Of a stretch of DNA of 13,516 nucleotides, positions 13,434 through 13,516 are shown in pieces. This stretch comes from Patescibacteria group bacterium. GTDB taxonomy: Bacteria > Patescibacteriota > Minisyncoccia > UBA6257 > 02-FULL-45-10c. The stretch is taken from contig JAHILT010000049.1 in NCBI GenBank assembly GCA_018896875.1, positions 1 through 13,516 of the forward strand, in the 5' to 3' direction. Made by a program: the position numbers and the translations under genes. The notes beneath the pieces were generated by a model. The model was not told the origin of the DNA. It ran no database searches and saw nothing but the letters and a program-made list of their open reading frames with translations. Position 1 is the first letter of the stretch. The number at the start of each line of letters is the position of its first letter.

Positions 13434-13516
13434 GCCTGCCCCGTGAAATATCGCGAAGCGATAATTTTTCTGAAAGAAAAATTATTTCACTGGGGTCATT
13501 AATCGTTGGCCTGCCC
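13434..13516. repeat. nested-hairpin repeat unit, next copy probably starting at window edge
   Basis: An outer stem pairs CCCC-GTGAAATA (13439-13450) with TATTTCAC-T-GGGG (13483-13495). Inside lie two hairpins with GAA triloops: TATCGC/GCGATA (13449-13463) and an 11-bp perfect stem ATAATTTTTCT/AGAAAAATTAT (13461-13485). GCCTGCCC at 13434-13441 recurs at 13509-13516, a 75-bp period, so a tandem copy may begin at the edge. GGGGTCATT (13492-13500) also occurs in the palindromic element near 10596-10604. The rest of 13305-13433 holds only the two hairpins listed above. Confidence 0.7.

Noticed and set aside
1..13516. Recoded UGA (as glycine) seen in some CPR lineages
   Set aside because: All genes read through with the standard code to sensible ends, and no gene is broken by in-frame TGA.

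Overview
The window is AT-rich DNA that reads with the standard code and is almost entirely coded on the minus strand. I infer a member of the Candidate Phyla Radiation (Patescibacteria, Parcubacteria-like). The reasons are the gene set (DUF192, minimal TrmH-like methylase, TspO, membrane-anchored thermonuclease, GH57 plus glycogen synthase, a very large secreted lamin-tail/PKD protein), weak Shine-Dalgarno sites on most genes, and short degenerate repeat families between genes. No rRNA gene, tRNA, CRISPR array or transposase was recognised, and no phylum-level marker is present, so the placement is an inference.

Layout in the direction of minus-strand transcription (high to low coordinates). 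The right end (13305-13516) is non-coding and holds a compact nested-hairpin repeat that appears to start again at the window edge. Next comes a three-gene surface cluster: a 5-TM protein with a Cys-rich outer tail (12438-13304), a single-TM protein with an NTF2/DUF4878-like outer domain (11845-12372), and an overlapping 1685-residue secreted protein (6809-11866). That protein joins a zinc phospholipase C/P1-nuclease-like head to three lamin-tail domains, PKD and FN3-like domains, and a duplicated C-terminal beta-rich module. A lone plus-strand gene for a 76-residue Ada-like zinc-binding protein (6474-6704) has its own promoter, a strong RBS and a strong terminator.

Divergent from it is a small operon: TrmH/SpoU-type RNA methyltransferase, an 85-aa two-TM protein and a short TspO homologue, closed by a hairpin terminator at 5038-5064. 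Below that are a membrane-anchored staphylococcal-nuclease homologue with a four-Cys tail (4245-4979), glycogen synthase (2518-4062) and a GH57 glucan-active enzyme with a C-terminal UVR helical hairpin (988-2370). The last two probably build and remodel a storage alpha-glucan. A DUF192 protein (443-901) and the 5' part of a Bro-N (phage antirepressor-type) gene running off the left edge finish the window.

The most distinctive signal is repeat DNA. Heptamer arrays (TAnnnCC type) lie against the stop codons of two genes. A TCYGCGTTAATC-type repeat occurs between glgA and the GH57 gene, and a close relative is translated as (STQTNxD)x2 inside the giant secreted protein. A GC-rich palindromic element is also translated in frame in that protein (LDSGSLAGMT). 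Two genes (glgA and tspO) have a perfect TATAAT only 6-7 nt before the ATG, which suggests leaderless transcripts.
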